From the NCBI GenBank assembly GCA_017453665.1, contig JAFTEM010000022.1, positions 1 to 27,557 of the forward strand: 27,557 nucleotides of DNA. Reading direction: 5' to 3'. The translations under genes were made by a program, and so were the position numbers. The first letter of the stretch is position 1; the number at the start of each line of letters is the position of its first letter. The notes beneath the pieces are model-generated. The model made no database searches, was not told the origin of the DNA, and worked only from the letters and a program-made list of their open reading frames with translations. The DNA comes from a bacterium (GTDB lineage Bacteria; Patescibacteria; JAEDAM01; Absconditabacterales; Absconditicoccaceae). Of the stretch, positions 1 through 15,542 are shown one piece after another.

Positions 1-75
1 ATCGTAAAAGAGAATATGAATTTGGACATTAAATTGTTTGATTGAGCCGATGAATTATCATTTACTTGTAGGTAA
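1..75 (+). CDS. Possible C-terminal end of an upstream gene (partial)
   Basis: Frame 1 is open from the window edge to a TAA at 73-75 when TGA is read as Gly, giving 24 residues. The end overlaps the inverted repeat at 48-88, as a terminator hairpin following a gene might. The piece is too short to recognise and the open frame could be chance. Confidence 0.25.
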
Positions 76-88
76 TGATAATTCATCG
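48..88. repeat. Perfect 15-bp inverted repeat (hairpin)
   Basis: The arms CGATGAATTATCATT (48-62) and AATGATAATTCATCG (74-88) are exact reverse complements around an 11-nt loop. There is no T-run directly after either arm, so it is not a classic intrinsic terminator. It may be a processing hairpin, or a mobile-element end. Confidence 0.7.
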
Positions 89-90
89 CA

Positions 91-130
91 CTGACATTTC
101 TATTTTTGTTTTCTTACTGACATTTCTATT
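91..130 (+). repeat. 14-bp direct repeat, two copies
   Basis: CTGACATTTCTATT occurs at 91-104 and again at 117-130, 26 bp apart, directly after the inverted repeat. The function is unknown; it could be a protein-binding site pair or remains of a mobile element. Confidence 0.6.
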
Positions 131-151
131 CTGCCACAACAAAAACTTTAG

Positions 152-180
152 TTGAAATTTGATTGTCATAACGTTATAAA
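152..180 (+). promoter_or_regulatory. Sigma70-like promoter of the PH-domain membrane protein gene
   Basis: TTGAAA (152-157), a 17-bp spacer and TATAAA (175-180) lie 26 bp before the ATG at 207. Spacing is ideal and both boxes are close to consensus. Confidence 0.6.
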
Positions 181-206
181 AGTTATATTTAAATTATTCA
201 TCCGTC

Positions 207-1046
207 ATGAAATTTCTAAGCCCCTTAGCTACAAAAAACGATGTAAATGAGCTAACAGAAGCCTTAAAAATCCACTGAAAATGAAATGTTATATTGTTTA
301 AACAGCATCGGATTAAACTTATCTCTCCCCTTTGGCAATCTTTATTGTCCATAGTATTGCTAGCAATAATATTTTATATCATCCATGCCAATTATTACGA
401 ATGACATGAAGAAATTTATTGGTCACTAACAATATTTTATATGGCGACAACAATTACTTGGGTAGTATTCGTTATTATTTGTATATTAAAAAACATATGG
501 AAAATCCTTGATAAAAAAAATATGTATTATGAAGATGTCGAAAGCCTTACACCATGAAAAAAATGGTATGACGTATTTTCAATATGGTCTGGAGTTATCC
601 TTCTTTTCCATTTAATATTTGTAATTTATAACTTCCATGTTCCATTTACCAACCGATACAACTGAGAATGATTAATAGCTGCTCCTATTGTTATTTTAGC
701 ATTAGATATCTTTTTCCTAGGAGACATCCTCGTAATCATGGATAAACTTTTGTTATACGAATTAACATTTTATCTCTGCACCCCAGATTCACTAAAATTA
801 TTTATCCAAACTTGATTTTTATCCGTAGATGTGGCCGAAATTTCTCCAGCATCAATAAATATTATTAAGTTCGATAAAGATTGATTATTTGCGACATTAT
901 TCCACTATGGAAACATATACATCTTTACTGATTCTGAAGTAAGGATAGATCTTGGTAGTGAAATTACATTAGAAGATATTCCAGAACCAGAAATTATGGT
1001 AAAAAGAATTTATAAAATTTATGATAGAAAATTTCCAACTGAATAA
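207..1046 (+). CDS. Membrane protein with a PH-like C-terminal domain
   Basis: The frame encodes 279 residues with seven TGA codons read as Gly and a TAA stop. Four hydrophobic segments are visible at about residues 44-60, 72-95, 125-142 and 155-178. The C-terminal part (about 200-265) reads like a bacterial PH (YdbS/YdbT-type) domain, with an ISPASINIIKFDKDGLFATL stretch followed by FHYGNIYIFTDSE and an acidic DIPEPE ending. Such proteins are membrane-anchored in many bacteria, but their role is generally unclear. A promoter lies at 152-180, so the gene appears monocistronic, and it converges on ssrA. Membrane topology is seen; the PH assignment is inference from sequence pattern. Confidence 0.7.
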
Positions 1047-1084
1047 AAAAATATTCACCTCATAATCATGAACTTTTAATATTC

Positions 1085-1113
1085 AAAAAAAATCAGGGAA
1101 CTGCAAACCCTGA
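1085..1113 (-). terminator. Intrinsic terminator of ssrA
   Basis: On the minus strand TCAGGG and CCCTGA pair around a 9-nt loop and are followed by eight T. It lies about 40 nt beyond the 3' end of tmRNA. The plus-strand side has only a short GTTTT, so it would stop the convergent gene less well. Confidence 0.8.
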
Positions 1114-1151
1114 GTTTTACCAATACAAAAAGATTTTACCTTATTATAATT

Positions 1152-1530
1152 TGGAAGTGCGGAGAATCGAACTCCGGTCTAAAAGGCACACTCACCTCGT
1201 TCTACCATTATAGTCCATTTTTAACCTTATTTTTTAGACTTATAACACCAGGAAGTAGGAGAAAACAAACAAACTCTAATCTACTATTTTGATGAAACAA
1301 GCTTTTGTTTTCCTGCTAAAGTCCGCCTTATTCCTAGCAGGAGTCAAGAATAAGGATAATTACAGGCTCGTAGTTATGACTAGGCATAAGCTTTAACGAG
1401 TTCTGCTCTCTTTAAGAGAGATCTTCATGCGTTAGCATTTTTTTCTTGATCGTTTTTTAACTCACTCGATCATTGAGTAATGGCTCGCGATGGGTATGGA
1501 TTCCTCTCATCAAATCCAAAAGTCACCCCC
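1152..1530 (-). ncRNA. ssrA: Transfer-messenger RNA (tmRNA)
   Basis: tmRNA rescues stalled ribosomes by acting as tRNA-Ala and then as a short mRNA for a degradation tag. The 5' end GGGGGUG pairs with CACUUCC at the 3' end to give a 7-bp acceptor stem with a G3-U70 pair, the alanine identity mark. A T-arm (CGGAG, loop UUCGAUU, CUCCG) precedes it, and the 5' section has the typical GGATTTGATGA run. CCA is not encoded. The likely tag frame runs from GCT at 1436 to TAG at 1380 and reads ANAGRSLLKRAELVKAYA. Its fourth codon is UGA, which works only if UGA is Gly. The stop sits in the loop of a hairpin (UUAUG/CAUAA, then CUCGU/ACGAG outside), as expected for tmRNA helix 5. The exact resume codon is inferred. 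Confidence 0.93.
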
Positions 1531-1541
1531 ATAACAACATC

Positions 1542-1569
1542 AATATAACGAATTCCTCAATAAATGCAA
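1542..1569 (-). promoter_or_regulatory. Promoter of ssrA
   Basis: On the minus strand TTGCAT (1564-1569), a 16-bp spacer and TATATT (1542-1547) end 11 nt before the mature 5' end, leaving a short 5' leader for RNase P to remove. Confidence 0.55.
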
Positions 1570-1572
1570 GAA

Positions 1573-1602
1573 AAAGGCCGTGTTTAATCCAACACCGCCT
1601 CT
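1573..1602 (-). terminator. Terminator after the 164-residue protein gene
   Basis: On the minus strand GGCGGTGTT and AAACACGGCC form a nearly perfect stem around GGATT, followed by a run of five T. It separates the hypothetical gene from the ssrA promoter. Confidence 0.65.
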
Positions 1603-1608
1603 TTTTTC

Positions 1609-2103
1609 TTAATCATACTCCGCCAATTCTTCATCCGAAAGGAAATGTTGTTTCCGTCCACTTTCAACCCAAACATCATAAAAGAATGATAATGTCTCAT
1701 TCATAATTAAATGCCGGTCTTTCCCTTCATAAATCAAAACATCATAATCCATATATGTCTGATTTAATTCACTGAGATTGAAAGGGAAACAACGTTCTTT
1801 CCTAGCACGTTTAATCTTAAAAGACAAGTTCGAAGACTCCATAAGAGTCGTCCCAATCCCCTCCTTATTAAGTTGTTTAATATAAGGAGTAAAATCATCT
1901 ACACGCACCCCAATAAAGATGTTAAACTGACGATCTTTCGCAACAAGCTCACAGAAATGATAAAATTCCTTTTCTTTAAGCCCAAGATACACCCTAAGGT
2001 CACTAAGAAGTCTCCACAAAAAATCTGTTTTAGTTTTTAGCAAAGCAGTTTGTGATACTGACTTCTCTAACCTCTCCATCCGTTTTTTTCTAATACTAAG
2101 CAT
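1609..2103 (-). CDS. Hypothetical protein, 164 residues
   Basis: I do not recognise this protein. It starts at ATG 2103 just downstream of a good promoter and ends with TAA. It contains no TGA codon at all and few glycines. The N-terminus is strongly basic (SIRKKRMERLEK), the middle holds alternating hydrophobic stretches (FNIFIGVRVDDF) and the C-terminus is acidic (SDEELAEYD). There is no signal peptide or membrane segment, so a small soluble cytoplasmic protein is likely. It has its own promoter and terminator and is read toward ssrA as a single-gene unit. The absence of TGA and the presence of several Trp, Cys and His residues fit a genuinely coding frame. Confidence 0.75.
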   Translation of the reverse strand: MLSIRKKRMERLEKSVSQTALLKTKTDFLWRLLSDLRVYLGLKEKEFYHFCELVAKDRQFNIFIGVRVDDFTPYIKQLNKEGIGTTLMESSNLSFKIKRARKERCFPFNLSELNQTYMDYDVLIYEGKDRHLIMNETLSFFYDVWVESGRKQHFLSDEELAEYD

Positions 2104-2131
2104 TTTTTATTTGTTTTTTGTTATCCCATTT

Positions 2132-2160
2132 AATATACGTATTCCTCAAACAAAAATCAA
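2132..2160 (-). promoter_or_regulatory. Promoter of the 164-residue protein gene
   Basis: On the minus strand TTGATT (2155-2160), a 17-bp spacer and TATATT (2132-2137) lie about 28 bp before the ATG at 2103. It is back to back with the promoter at 2181-2208. Confidence 0.6.
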
Positions 2161-2180
2161 ATCAAATAAACTGCCAAAAT

Positions 2181-2208
2181 TTGTGAATTTTTTTTATTTT
2201 ACTATAAT
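2181..2208 (+). promoter_or_regulatory. Promoter of the coiled-coil protein gene
   Basis: TTGTGA (2181-2186), a 16-bp T-rich spacer and a perfect TATAAT (2203-2208) precede the ATG at 2241 by 32 bp. Confidence 0.65.
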
Positions 2209-2240
2209 TACAGTAACTTTTATATTACGAGAATAATATC

Positions 2241-3734
2241 ATGGCAAAAGAAATCATCGAAAAAGAAAGTTCAAAGAAAAACAATAAGAATCTATCTTGA
2301 GCTACTCCTTCTAAACTAAAAAATGCACTTAAAGCCAATTCTCCAGAAGAAGAATATCTTGCTAATTGTAATTTAGAAATTGAAGAAACAGAAAAGAAAT
2401 TAAAAGAAAAAAGAGAAGAATTTGAAGAAGCAAGAGAAGAATTACCTGACTACAAAGAAATAGCACTTGAAAATTTCTCTGTTAGAAAACTTTCTGAGAT
2501 CTTATCAGATGATGAATTAGCCATCGTAAAAAAATGAAGAAAATCCTCTGAATACGATGATGATTATTATGATTTAATAAAAAAGATTTGTGAATGAGTC
2601 AGAAAACTACCAGATGAAGAAAAAATTGTTGTATCAAGCTATCTTCAAAAGAAAAATATCCTATTACTTGGTTTGGGAGGTAATGATTCTTTAGGTTTTT
2701 ATTACACAGATTTCCCAGACGAAATGGATAATGTAGACACTATCACATCTAACCTCAGAAAATTATGAATTTATGATTTTATCAAATTCGTATGAGACAG
2801 TTGTTATAGAATTGATGACGAATTATATAGAAATGCAAAAGAGAAAATAGCTAGGGAAAACGCTTCTAATGAAGAAAAAGAAAGTCAAAGAAAATTTGAT
2901 GACTTAGCCAAAGAGAGAAAAACCTTAGAAAGCGCTCTTGAAAGTTTAAATAAGAGAAAATCTGCTGTTGAAAAGTACGGATTACCTGAAAATGAAGCTA
3001 TTTCTCTATATCAATGGAGTGAAAATTTAGATTATTGATTCCATGATGAAGTATATAATAAAGAAAATCATGTATGTGTTGTTCTTAATGAATACTCAAA
3101 AGATACTGGAACTTGGGGATGTGAATACTGAACAATCATTAACATTAAAAGAGGTAAAAATGAAATATCAAAACGTTTTAAATACAGAGATGGTGAAGAT
3201 TCTAAATACAATAACGATAACTATGAATATAAAGATATTAAAAGCGTAAAAGTTGACTGAGATGAAGTAAAAGTGACCGTATCTTCTCACGAATCAACTG
3301 ACACTTATACTTTCAAAATTGCTTATAAAGAAGTTAAAGAATCATTAAAATCTGCTGAGAAAAAAGAACTTATAGAAGCAATCAAAAAGGTTGAAAAAGA
3401 ACTAATTGATAAAAACACTAAAAGAGAAACCTACCCTGCTTCATATAATCTCTCTATGAGAAAAGTTCCATGAGCTTTCGAAAAAGCATATGAGCTCAAT
3501 TATGAAGATGCTAAGATTATTTATGAAGATATTAATCCTGAATCATGAGTTGCACACATTATTCTTTTAAAACATGCAGATGCTACTTGAGATATGGGAA
3601 GACAATACTGATTAATTAAATATGTAGCAACTCCAGAATGAGCAGCAAATGTTTGAGAATTCTTCTATTGGGAAGCACAATTAAGAGATGGAGATATTGA
3701 TAAGAAGAAATTAGAAGAATATAAACACTGGTAA
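2241..3734 (+). CDS. Large coiled-coil hypothetical protein, 497 residues
   Basis: I do not recognise this family. With TGA as Gly, one frame runs from ATG 2241 to TAA 3732-3734; in the standard code it would be shredded. It is rich in Lys and Glu. Two long stretches look like coiled coils, at about residues 36-75 and 195-250. Between and after them lie mixed segments with aromatic residues and several cysteines. The C-terminal part (about 435-497) has a hydrophobic HIILL stretch and a FFYWEAQL motif. No signal peptide or membrane helix is visible, so it is probably cytoplasmic. It has its own promoter and a strong terminator and is transcribed alone, converging on rpoC. A scaffold or structural role would fit coiled coils, but that is a guess. 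Confidence 0.85.
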
Positions 3735-3747
3735 AATTCACACAATA

Positions 3748-3775
3748 CAAAAAGCCCGAATAATCGGGCTTTTTC
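3748..3775. terminator. Bidirectional terminator between the coiled-coil gene and rpoC
   Basis: AAAAAGCCCGA, a short loop and TCGGGCTTTTT form a GC-rich stem with A-run and T-run flanks, so it can stop transcription in both directions. It lies 14 bp after the plus-strand stop and 15 bp after the rpoC stop. Confidence 0.9.
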
Positions 3776-3790
3776 TTATATTTAAAGATA

Positions 3791-7603
<3,813 letters not shown>

Positions 7604-7640
7604 TATAGGAGATTTATAAAAGCTAAAAAATCTGATAGTT

Positions 7641-11438
<3,798 letters not shown>

Positions 11439-11630
11439 AGGTACTTTTCTAGATAGAAAATAAACAAAATAGTTGTTAATTGGTTCTTACTTCTAGAGAG
11501 CAACTGAAGGAAGAACAGCTCTTTTTCAAAGACCACATCCATTGTTCAAGCCTTCGTCTCCAATCCTTCTCTATTTTGTATCTTTAAGACAAAAATGTCT
11601 TTATAAAACGCAGAAAAGACAGAAAAACTA
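11439..11630 (-). other. Intergenic leader between rpmH and rpoB
   Basis: The 192 bp hold no recognised gene. On the minus strand there is a small hairpin AAGACA-TTTT-TGTCTT (11586-11601) and an AGAGC/GCTCT stem nearer to rpoB. A minus-strand ATG frame of 36 codons ends in TAA overlapping the first bases of rpoB (ATGGTAA). It may be a leader that tunes RNA polymerase synthesis, or only spacer. Confidence 0.4.
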
Positions 11631-11644
11631 TTATTTCTGTCTTT
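11615..11644 (-). terminator. 11-bp hairpin over the rpmH stop codon (possible attenuator or processing site)
   Basis: AAAGACAGAAA and TTTCTGTCTTT pair perfectly around an 8-nt loop that contains the TAA of rpmH. The U-rich part lies in the 3' arm and is followed by TCTGCGTTTT, so it is a weak terminator at best. It could reduce read-through into rpoB or mark an RNase III site. Confidence 0.45.
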
Positions 11645-11789
11645 GAACTGTTAATTGATGTCTTCATTTTGCTCTTCTACGAGCGAGTATTCTTCTACCA
11701 GTCCATGAATTCATTCTTTCTCTAAATCCATGAGTTCTTATTCTTTTAGCCCACTGGTATTTTCTAATTCTTCTTAACTTACTAGCCAT
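11631..11789 (-). CDS. rpmH: Ribosomal protein bL34
   Basis: The 52-residue frame MASKLRRIRKYQWAKRIRTH is followed by GFRERM, ARRRAKGRHQLTV and a TAA stop. The RTHGFRxRM and LARRRAKGR motifs are diagnostic for bL34 of the large subunit; the Gly of AKGR is a TGA codon. The N-terminus is somewhat longer than the usual 44-46 residues and lacks the common MKRTYQPS start. It sits 27 bp after the S6-S18 fusion gene. In most bacteria rpmH lies next to rnpA and dnaA near the origin, so its place here ahead of rpoB is unusual. Confidence 0.95.
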
Positions 11790-11816
11790 TTGGAATAAAA
11801 AATATTAAATAAAACA

Positions 11817-12374
11817 CTATCTGCTTATAAAGCTGAGCAATCCCAAAGTTCTTGCTCTAATAATCTCCTGCCTTACTTTTTTCTGAGTCTTCACAGAATT
11901 TCCAGTATAGAGTCTTGGTTTAATATCTCCAAATCTTGTAAGGTAGTATCTTAAGATTGGAATTGATTTCCAATTGATATACTTTTCATTCTTAGCATTA
12001 GCAAAGAAATCAATTTTTTGACCATATTTCTTATCTTTAATATCTTCAAGTACTTTATCAAATTCTCCTTGTAATTTATCAAAATGGAAGAATTCTTGTC
12101 CGTTACCCATCTTGTAAATTTCATACTTAACTATAGCATTGTTATAGAGAAGTGATGATCTAACTTCTTTCACTTGTTCGTTAGAAAGACTAAGAAGATA
12201 AGATACAAAATAAGCCTTTGTATTTTTGTCCTTGAGTTTGAAACAAAGATTTTGAATACCAATTTCATCTTTGTCTTTTACCTCAAATTTCGCTTCAAGA
12301 TCAGCTAATAATGCTTTTCTATCTGCCTCAGATGTGTTAGCATTAAGCAATAACACCAATTCATAATTCTGCAT
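11817..12374 (-). CDS. Fused ribosomal proteins bS6 and bS18
   Basis: One 185-residue frame holds two ribosomal proteins. Residues 1 to about 100 match bS6: MQNYELVLLLNAN start, an alpha-beta pattern and the VRSSLLYNNAIVKYEIYKM strand. Residues of about 122-185 match bS18: INWKSIPILRYYLTRFGDI, then KPRLYTGNS and KTQKKVRQEIIRARTLGLLS. A Lys/Asp-rich linker joins them. In other bacteria S6 and S18 are separate proteins that form a dimer on the 30S platform, and their genes usually flank ssb. Here ssb is absent and the two are joined with no stop, start or TGA between them. The gene lies between tsf and rpmH in the cluster. Family identity is clear; that the product stays uncut is inference. Confidence 0.93.
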   Translation of the reverse strand: MQNYELVLLLNANTSEADRKALLADLEAKFEVKDKDEIGIQNLCFKLKDKNTKAYFVSYLLSLSNEQVKEVRSSLLYNNAIVKYEIYKMGNGQEFFHFDKLQGEFDKVLEDIKDKKYGQKIDFFANAKNEKYINWKSIPILRYYLTRFGDIKPRLYTGNSVKTQKKVRQEIIRARTLGLLSFISR

Positions 12375-12429
12375 TAAATTGCGAAATAAATAGATAAAAA
12401 GAGTTATAATTTAGATACACGCCGACTAA

Positions 12430-13224
12430 TTAAATAGCAAATCTGTAGAATTTCTTAATTTCAAATCCTGCAGGAATAACTTCTTTAACTTTTTTAGCAC
12501 CATCTCTAATGTATTCTTGTTCAAGAAGAACAACATCAGCAAATGCTTTATTAATTTTTCCTTTAACAATTTGTTCAATCATATTTTCAGGTTTACCTTG
12601 AGCTTTCAACTCTTCAGTAAATTCTTTTTCTAATTTAGCTTTTTCTTCAGCAGGCACTTCATCAAAAGTTAAATAATCAGGATCAAGAGCTGCTACTTGT
12701 AATGCTAATTCTTTTGCAACAGCCTCATCTCCATTATAATAAACTAATGAAACCACCTTATCACCTGGATGAGAATAAGCATAAGCATTCTCTGAAGTAA
12801 TATGTAATCCTCAAACTTTCATATTCTCTCCAATAGATCCAACAGCTTCAGCTACTAAAGTATTAATTTTTTCAACTAAAGCTGAATCAAGTTCGTCAAA
12901 ACTAGCAACTTCTGTATTAACATCTTTAAGAGCATCAAATACCTTATCAAAAAGTCCTAAGAATGTTTCATTTTTTGCAACAAAATCTGTTTCACATAAA
13001 AGTTTTAATACATAAGTTCTTCCATTATTATGTGCAACTTTAATAAGTCCTTCATTCGTTTCTCTACTAGCTTTTTTTCAAGCTTTAGCAATACCTTTTT
13101 GCTTTAAGATTTCTTGTGCTTTATTCAAATCTCCTTCAGCTTCAACAAGTGCATTTTTACAATCTCCTAATGGAGCAAATGTAGCATCTCTAAGCTGTTT
13201 TACCAAGTTAATATCAATATTCAT
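12430..13224 (-). CDS. tsf: Elongation factor Ts
   Basis: EF-Ts is the nucleotide exchange factor for EF-Tu. The 264-residue frame starts at ATG 13224. An N-terminal UBA-like domain ([20 protein letters not shown]) is followed by the diagnostic CETDFVAKN motif near residue 80 and then the core domain with the [11 protein letters not shown] strand. The C-terminus is short (KKFYRFAI), and overall it is slightly shorter than the E. coli protein (283 residues). Two TGA codons serve as Gly. It normally follows rpsB directly, but here a small membrane protein gene lies between them. Confidence 0.96.
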
Positions 13225-13321
13225 TATTATGATATTTAATACAAATAAAAAGAAATAGTTTACTATTTATTAAAGAAAACGAGTAATTATTCCGTTTTTT
13301 TTAATAAACAATAAGTTTAAC

Positions 13322-13798
13322 CTAACTTTCTGGCAAATCTGGTGCATTTTCAGGCTCAACATTATTGATTTCCTCAAAATTATCAAGAGAAATTCAAGTA
13401 TCAGATGAAATATCTCCATATACTCTTTTTTTAACATCAAAGAGTCCTAAGAGCCATCCTCCAATATCAGCATAAAGTGTCTTCCATTTTTCTTGTTGAA
13501 GGACATTCGCTGAATAGTCCCCTTTCCAAGCTTTCCAAATAAAATAAACCATTATTCATAAATTTGCTAGCACAAAAAGAAAAGGCACCCATCTAAGGTA
13601 AGGGATCCAGATTAAGATTAACCATCAAAGCAAAAGAATCATTGTAGAACAATACCACCCTATTGCTTGCTTAAAATGATAATATTCATAAACTGTTAAC
13701 TCTTCTTTGCCCGAAAAAAAGAACAACCCTATCAAAAGATAGGCAACTATTGCTCTTTTTCTTTCGGACGAACTAGGCAAATAAACGTTTTCTTGCAT
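13322..13798 (-). CDS. Small membrane protein between rpsB and tsf, 158 residues
   Basis: The frame starts at ATG 13798 and ends LPES with TAG, with three TGA codons as Gly. Three hydrophobic segments are seen at about residues 17-31, 44-66 and 70-88. The N-terminus SSSERKRAIVAYLLIGLFFF and the later YYHFKQAIGWY resemble the layout of Tic20/DUF4870-type small membrane proteins, though I cannot confirm the family. The C-terminal 60 residues are soluble and end in an acidic NNVEPENAPDLPES tail. It lies 36 bp after rpsB and 97 bp before tsf, so it is probably cotranscribed with translation genes. Its role is unknown. Confidence 0.8.
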
Positions 13799-13834
13799 AG
13801 TAATAATTAAGAAGAGATATAGAGAAATCTTGTA

Positions 13835-14500
13835 CTATAAGAGAATTGTTTTTAGAACAAAATCAATTGCTTGATAACTATTGATATTTGTTGTAACAAT
13901 TTCATCTTCTGGCCAATATCTTGAGAAGTTTGTTCCAGCAATAACAATTGCTTCTAATTTACCTTTCAAGTTTTCTACTTCATCAATCAAAGTAGAAAGC
14001 ATATTTCCATCTACAACGATTACTAATTCAGGTCTTTTCTTGAGTTTAGTTACTCCTTTATAGAGTTTATTAGCTCTCTCAAAATTTCTTTTGTACACTA
14101 ATTGCTCTTTCTTGGTTAGAGAAGCATATGCTTCACTATCCATGAATTTTACCATTTCGTTAATAGAATCAATTCTTTTCTTAAAAGTATCGAAGTTTGT
14201 TAAGAAACCTCCTGAAACTTTATAGTTAAGGAATGATACACCAGCTTTTTCAGCTAAGCTTTCAAGTTCTGATGCATACATTTTCTTTTCACAAACTACC
14301 AAGATTTCTTTTCCAGCAGCTTTTGCATCAGCAACTTTCTTTTTTGCTGTTTCAAGTTGTTCAACAATAACATCAGGATTGATTACTACAACTCCATTAG
14401 TAACTTCAGACCAATATTTACTTGTCTTAGGATGAGCTTCATTCTTAAGTGTACCAATATGAGCTTGTGCAGCCACAATATCTTGAGCAGATACAGACAT
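13835..14500 (-). CDS. rpsB: Ribosomal protein uS2
   Basis: uS2 sits at the head-body junction of the 30S subunit and binds late, with S1 in many bacteria. The 221-residue frame shows the family marks: AAQAHIGTLKNEAHPKTSKY near the start, GKEILVVCEKK, NYKVSGGFLTNFDTFKKRID and LTKKEQLVYKRNFERANK. It is a little short compared with the usual 230-260 residues and ends soon after the Rossmann-like core, so the C-terminal extension is reduced. It uses no TGA codon. The start ATG 14500 is preceded by TTACACTACGG, nearly the same as before rplJ. Confidence 0.93.
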   Translation of the reverse strand: MSVSAQDIVAAQAHIGTLKNEAHPKTSKYWSEVTNGVVVINPDVIVEQLETAKKKVADAKAAGKEILVVCEKKMYASELESLAEKAGVSFLNYKVSGGFLTNFDTFKKRIDSINEMVKFMDSEAYASLTKKEQLVYKRNFERANKLYKGVTKLKKRPELVIVVDGNMLSTLIDEVENLKGKLEAIVIAGTNFSRYWPEDEIVTTNINSYQAIDFVLKTILL

Positions 14501-14528
14501 CCGTAGTGTAAAACATTAAAATAAAAGA

Positions 14529-14550
14529 AATCAAAACCTTAATTTTGATT
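14529..14550 (-). terminator. Hairpin between rplL and rpsB (partial terminator or processing site)
   Basis: On the minus strand AATCAAAA and TTTTGATT pair around a 6-nt loop, and TCTTTTATTTT follows. The stem has little GC, so it would be a leaky terminator. That would fit making more L7/L12 (several copies per ribosome) than S2. Confidence 0.5.
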
Positions 14551-14571
14551 AAATGTAACTTCAAAAAAATC

Positions 14572-14958
14572 CTATTTGAAAGTTACAGTTGCTCCAGCTT
14601 CAGTAAGTTTAGTCTTAAGAGCTTCAGCTTCATCTGATTTAGCATTCTCCTTAATAATTACAGGAGCTTTTTCTACTAATTCTTTAGCAGATTTAAGATC
14701 AAGACCAAGAGCTTCTTTTACAACTTTAATTACAGCGATTTTTTGAGCACCAGCTTCTGTAAGTTCTACATTCATAGCATCAGAAGCAGCAGCTCCAGCA
14801 TCTGCACCAGCAGCAGCTCCAGCACCACCAGCTACAACCATTGCAGCAGCAGTAACTCCAAATTCTTCTTCTAAAGCTTTTACAAGCCCGTTAAGTTCAA
14901 CAGCATTCATCTCTTTAATAAGATCAATAACTTGTTGTTGATTTTTAGTTAATTCCAT
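14572..14958 (-). CDS. rplL: Ribosomal protein bL12 (L7/L12)
   Basis: bL12 forms the multi-copy stalk that recruits translation GTPases. The 128-residue frame has the N-terminal dimerisation helix region ([20 protein letters not shown]). A very Ala/Gly-rich hinge ([20 protein letters not shown]) follows, and then the C-terminal domain with [26 protein letters not shown] and [11 protein letters not shown]. Length is typical. It has no TGA codon even though it has many glycines, in contrast to the hypothetical genes nearby. It lies 49 bp after rplJ. The hairpin downstream may set its level against the distal genes. Confidence 0.98.
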   Translation of the reverse strand: MELTKNQQQVIDLIKEMNAVELNGLVKALEEEFGVTAAAMVVAGGAGAAAGADAGAAASDAMNVELTEAGAQKIAVIKVVKEALGLDLKSAKELVEKAPVIIKENAKSDEAEALKTKLTEAGATVTFK

Positions 14959-15007
14959 GTTTTAATTAAACATAAATAAATAAAAGGAATCTCGAATAGA
15001 AGAAAGT

Positions 15008-15520
15008 CTATTCAGCTTTTTTTGCAATTTGGTCAATCACACATGCAACTGACTGTAAAGGATAATTGAATAGGTATGCCAATTTTGAGAGAAGTTCTTC
15101 TCTTGATGGTATATTAGCAAGTTCATTAACGTATTCAGCGTTATGCCACTTTTTATCATACCATCCTCCTAAGAATTTAACGCTAGCATTATTTTCTTTA
15201 TCTGCTGCGAATTCTTTTGCATACTTATTAACAACCTTCATAGGAGCGTATTCTTCTCCATTTGCATAGAGAACAACTACAGACCCCTCAAGTTCGCTTT
15301 CAGCTACGTCTTCGTAACCAGCTTCCTTTAGAGCAAGCATAAACAAGTTTTTCCTAATGACAGTATATTTACCATCAGCTCCAAGAACTTCTTTCCTCAT
15401 CTTGGTTGATGTAATCACAGGAATTCAACCTTGTTGAAGAACTACTACATTATTTGCATTCTGTAGGTCTTGAACATACTGTTTAACTAACTCTACTTTT
15501 TTCTCTTTTGAGATTGTCAT
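15008..15520 (-). CDS. rplJ: Ribosomal protein uL10
   Basis: uL10 anchors the L7/L12 stalk on 23S rRNA and, in complex with L12, represses its own operon. The 170-residue frame starts at ATG 15520 (MTISKEKKVELVKQYV) and shows the L10 pattern of a strand VVVLQQGG followed by the TSTKMRKEVL helix and VIRKNLFMLALKEAG, equivalent to the family KNTL.RRA region. The C-terminal helix that binds L12 dimers is short (LAYLFNYPLQSVACVIDQIAKK). One TGA codon is used. It is the first gene of the cluster and follows the L10 leader and attenuator. No L11 or L1 gene precedes it, unlike in many bacteria. Confidence 0.94.
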
Positions 15521-15542
15521 GAGTAGTGTAACACCTGGAAAT

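Noticed and set aside
2241..3734. Many in-frame TGA codons, looking like a decayed pseudogene (also in the genes at 207, 15900, 21501 and 23419)
   Set aside because: TGA falls at conserved glycines in core genes of the same window, so it is a sense codon here. No frameshift is needed in any of these genes.
11439..11560. rnpA (RNase P protein) after rpmH
   Set aside because: The usual neighbour is absent: the frames here are short and lack the basic RGN..K motif.
13225..13321. Terminator between the membrane protein gene and tsf
   Set aside because: AAAACG/CGTTTT can pair, but the long T-run lies on the plus strand where no gene ends. On the minus strand the tail is CTTTAATAA, too weak to call.
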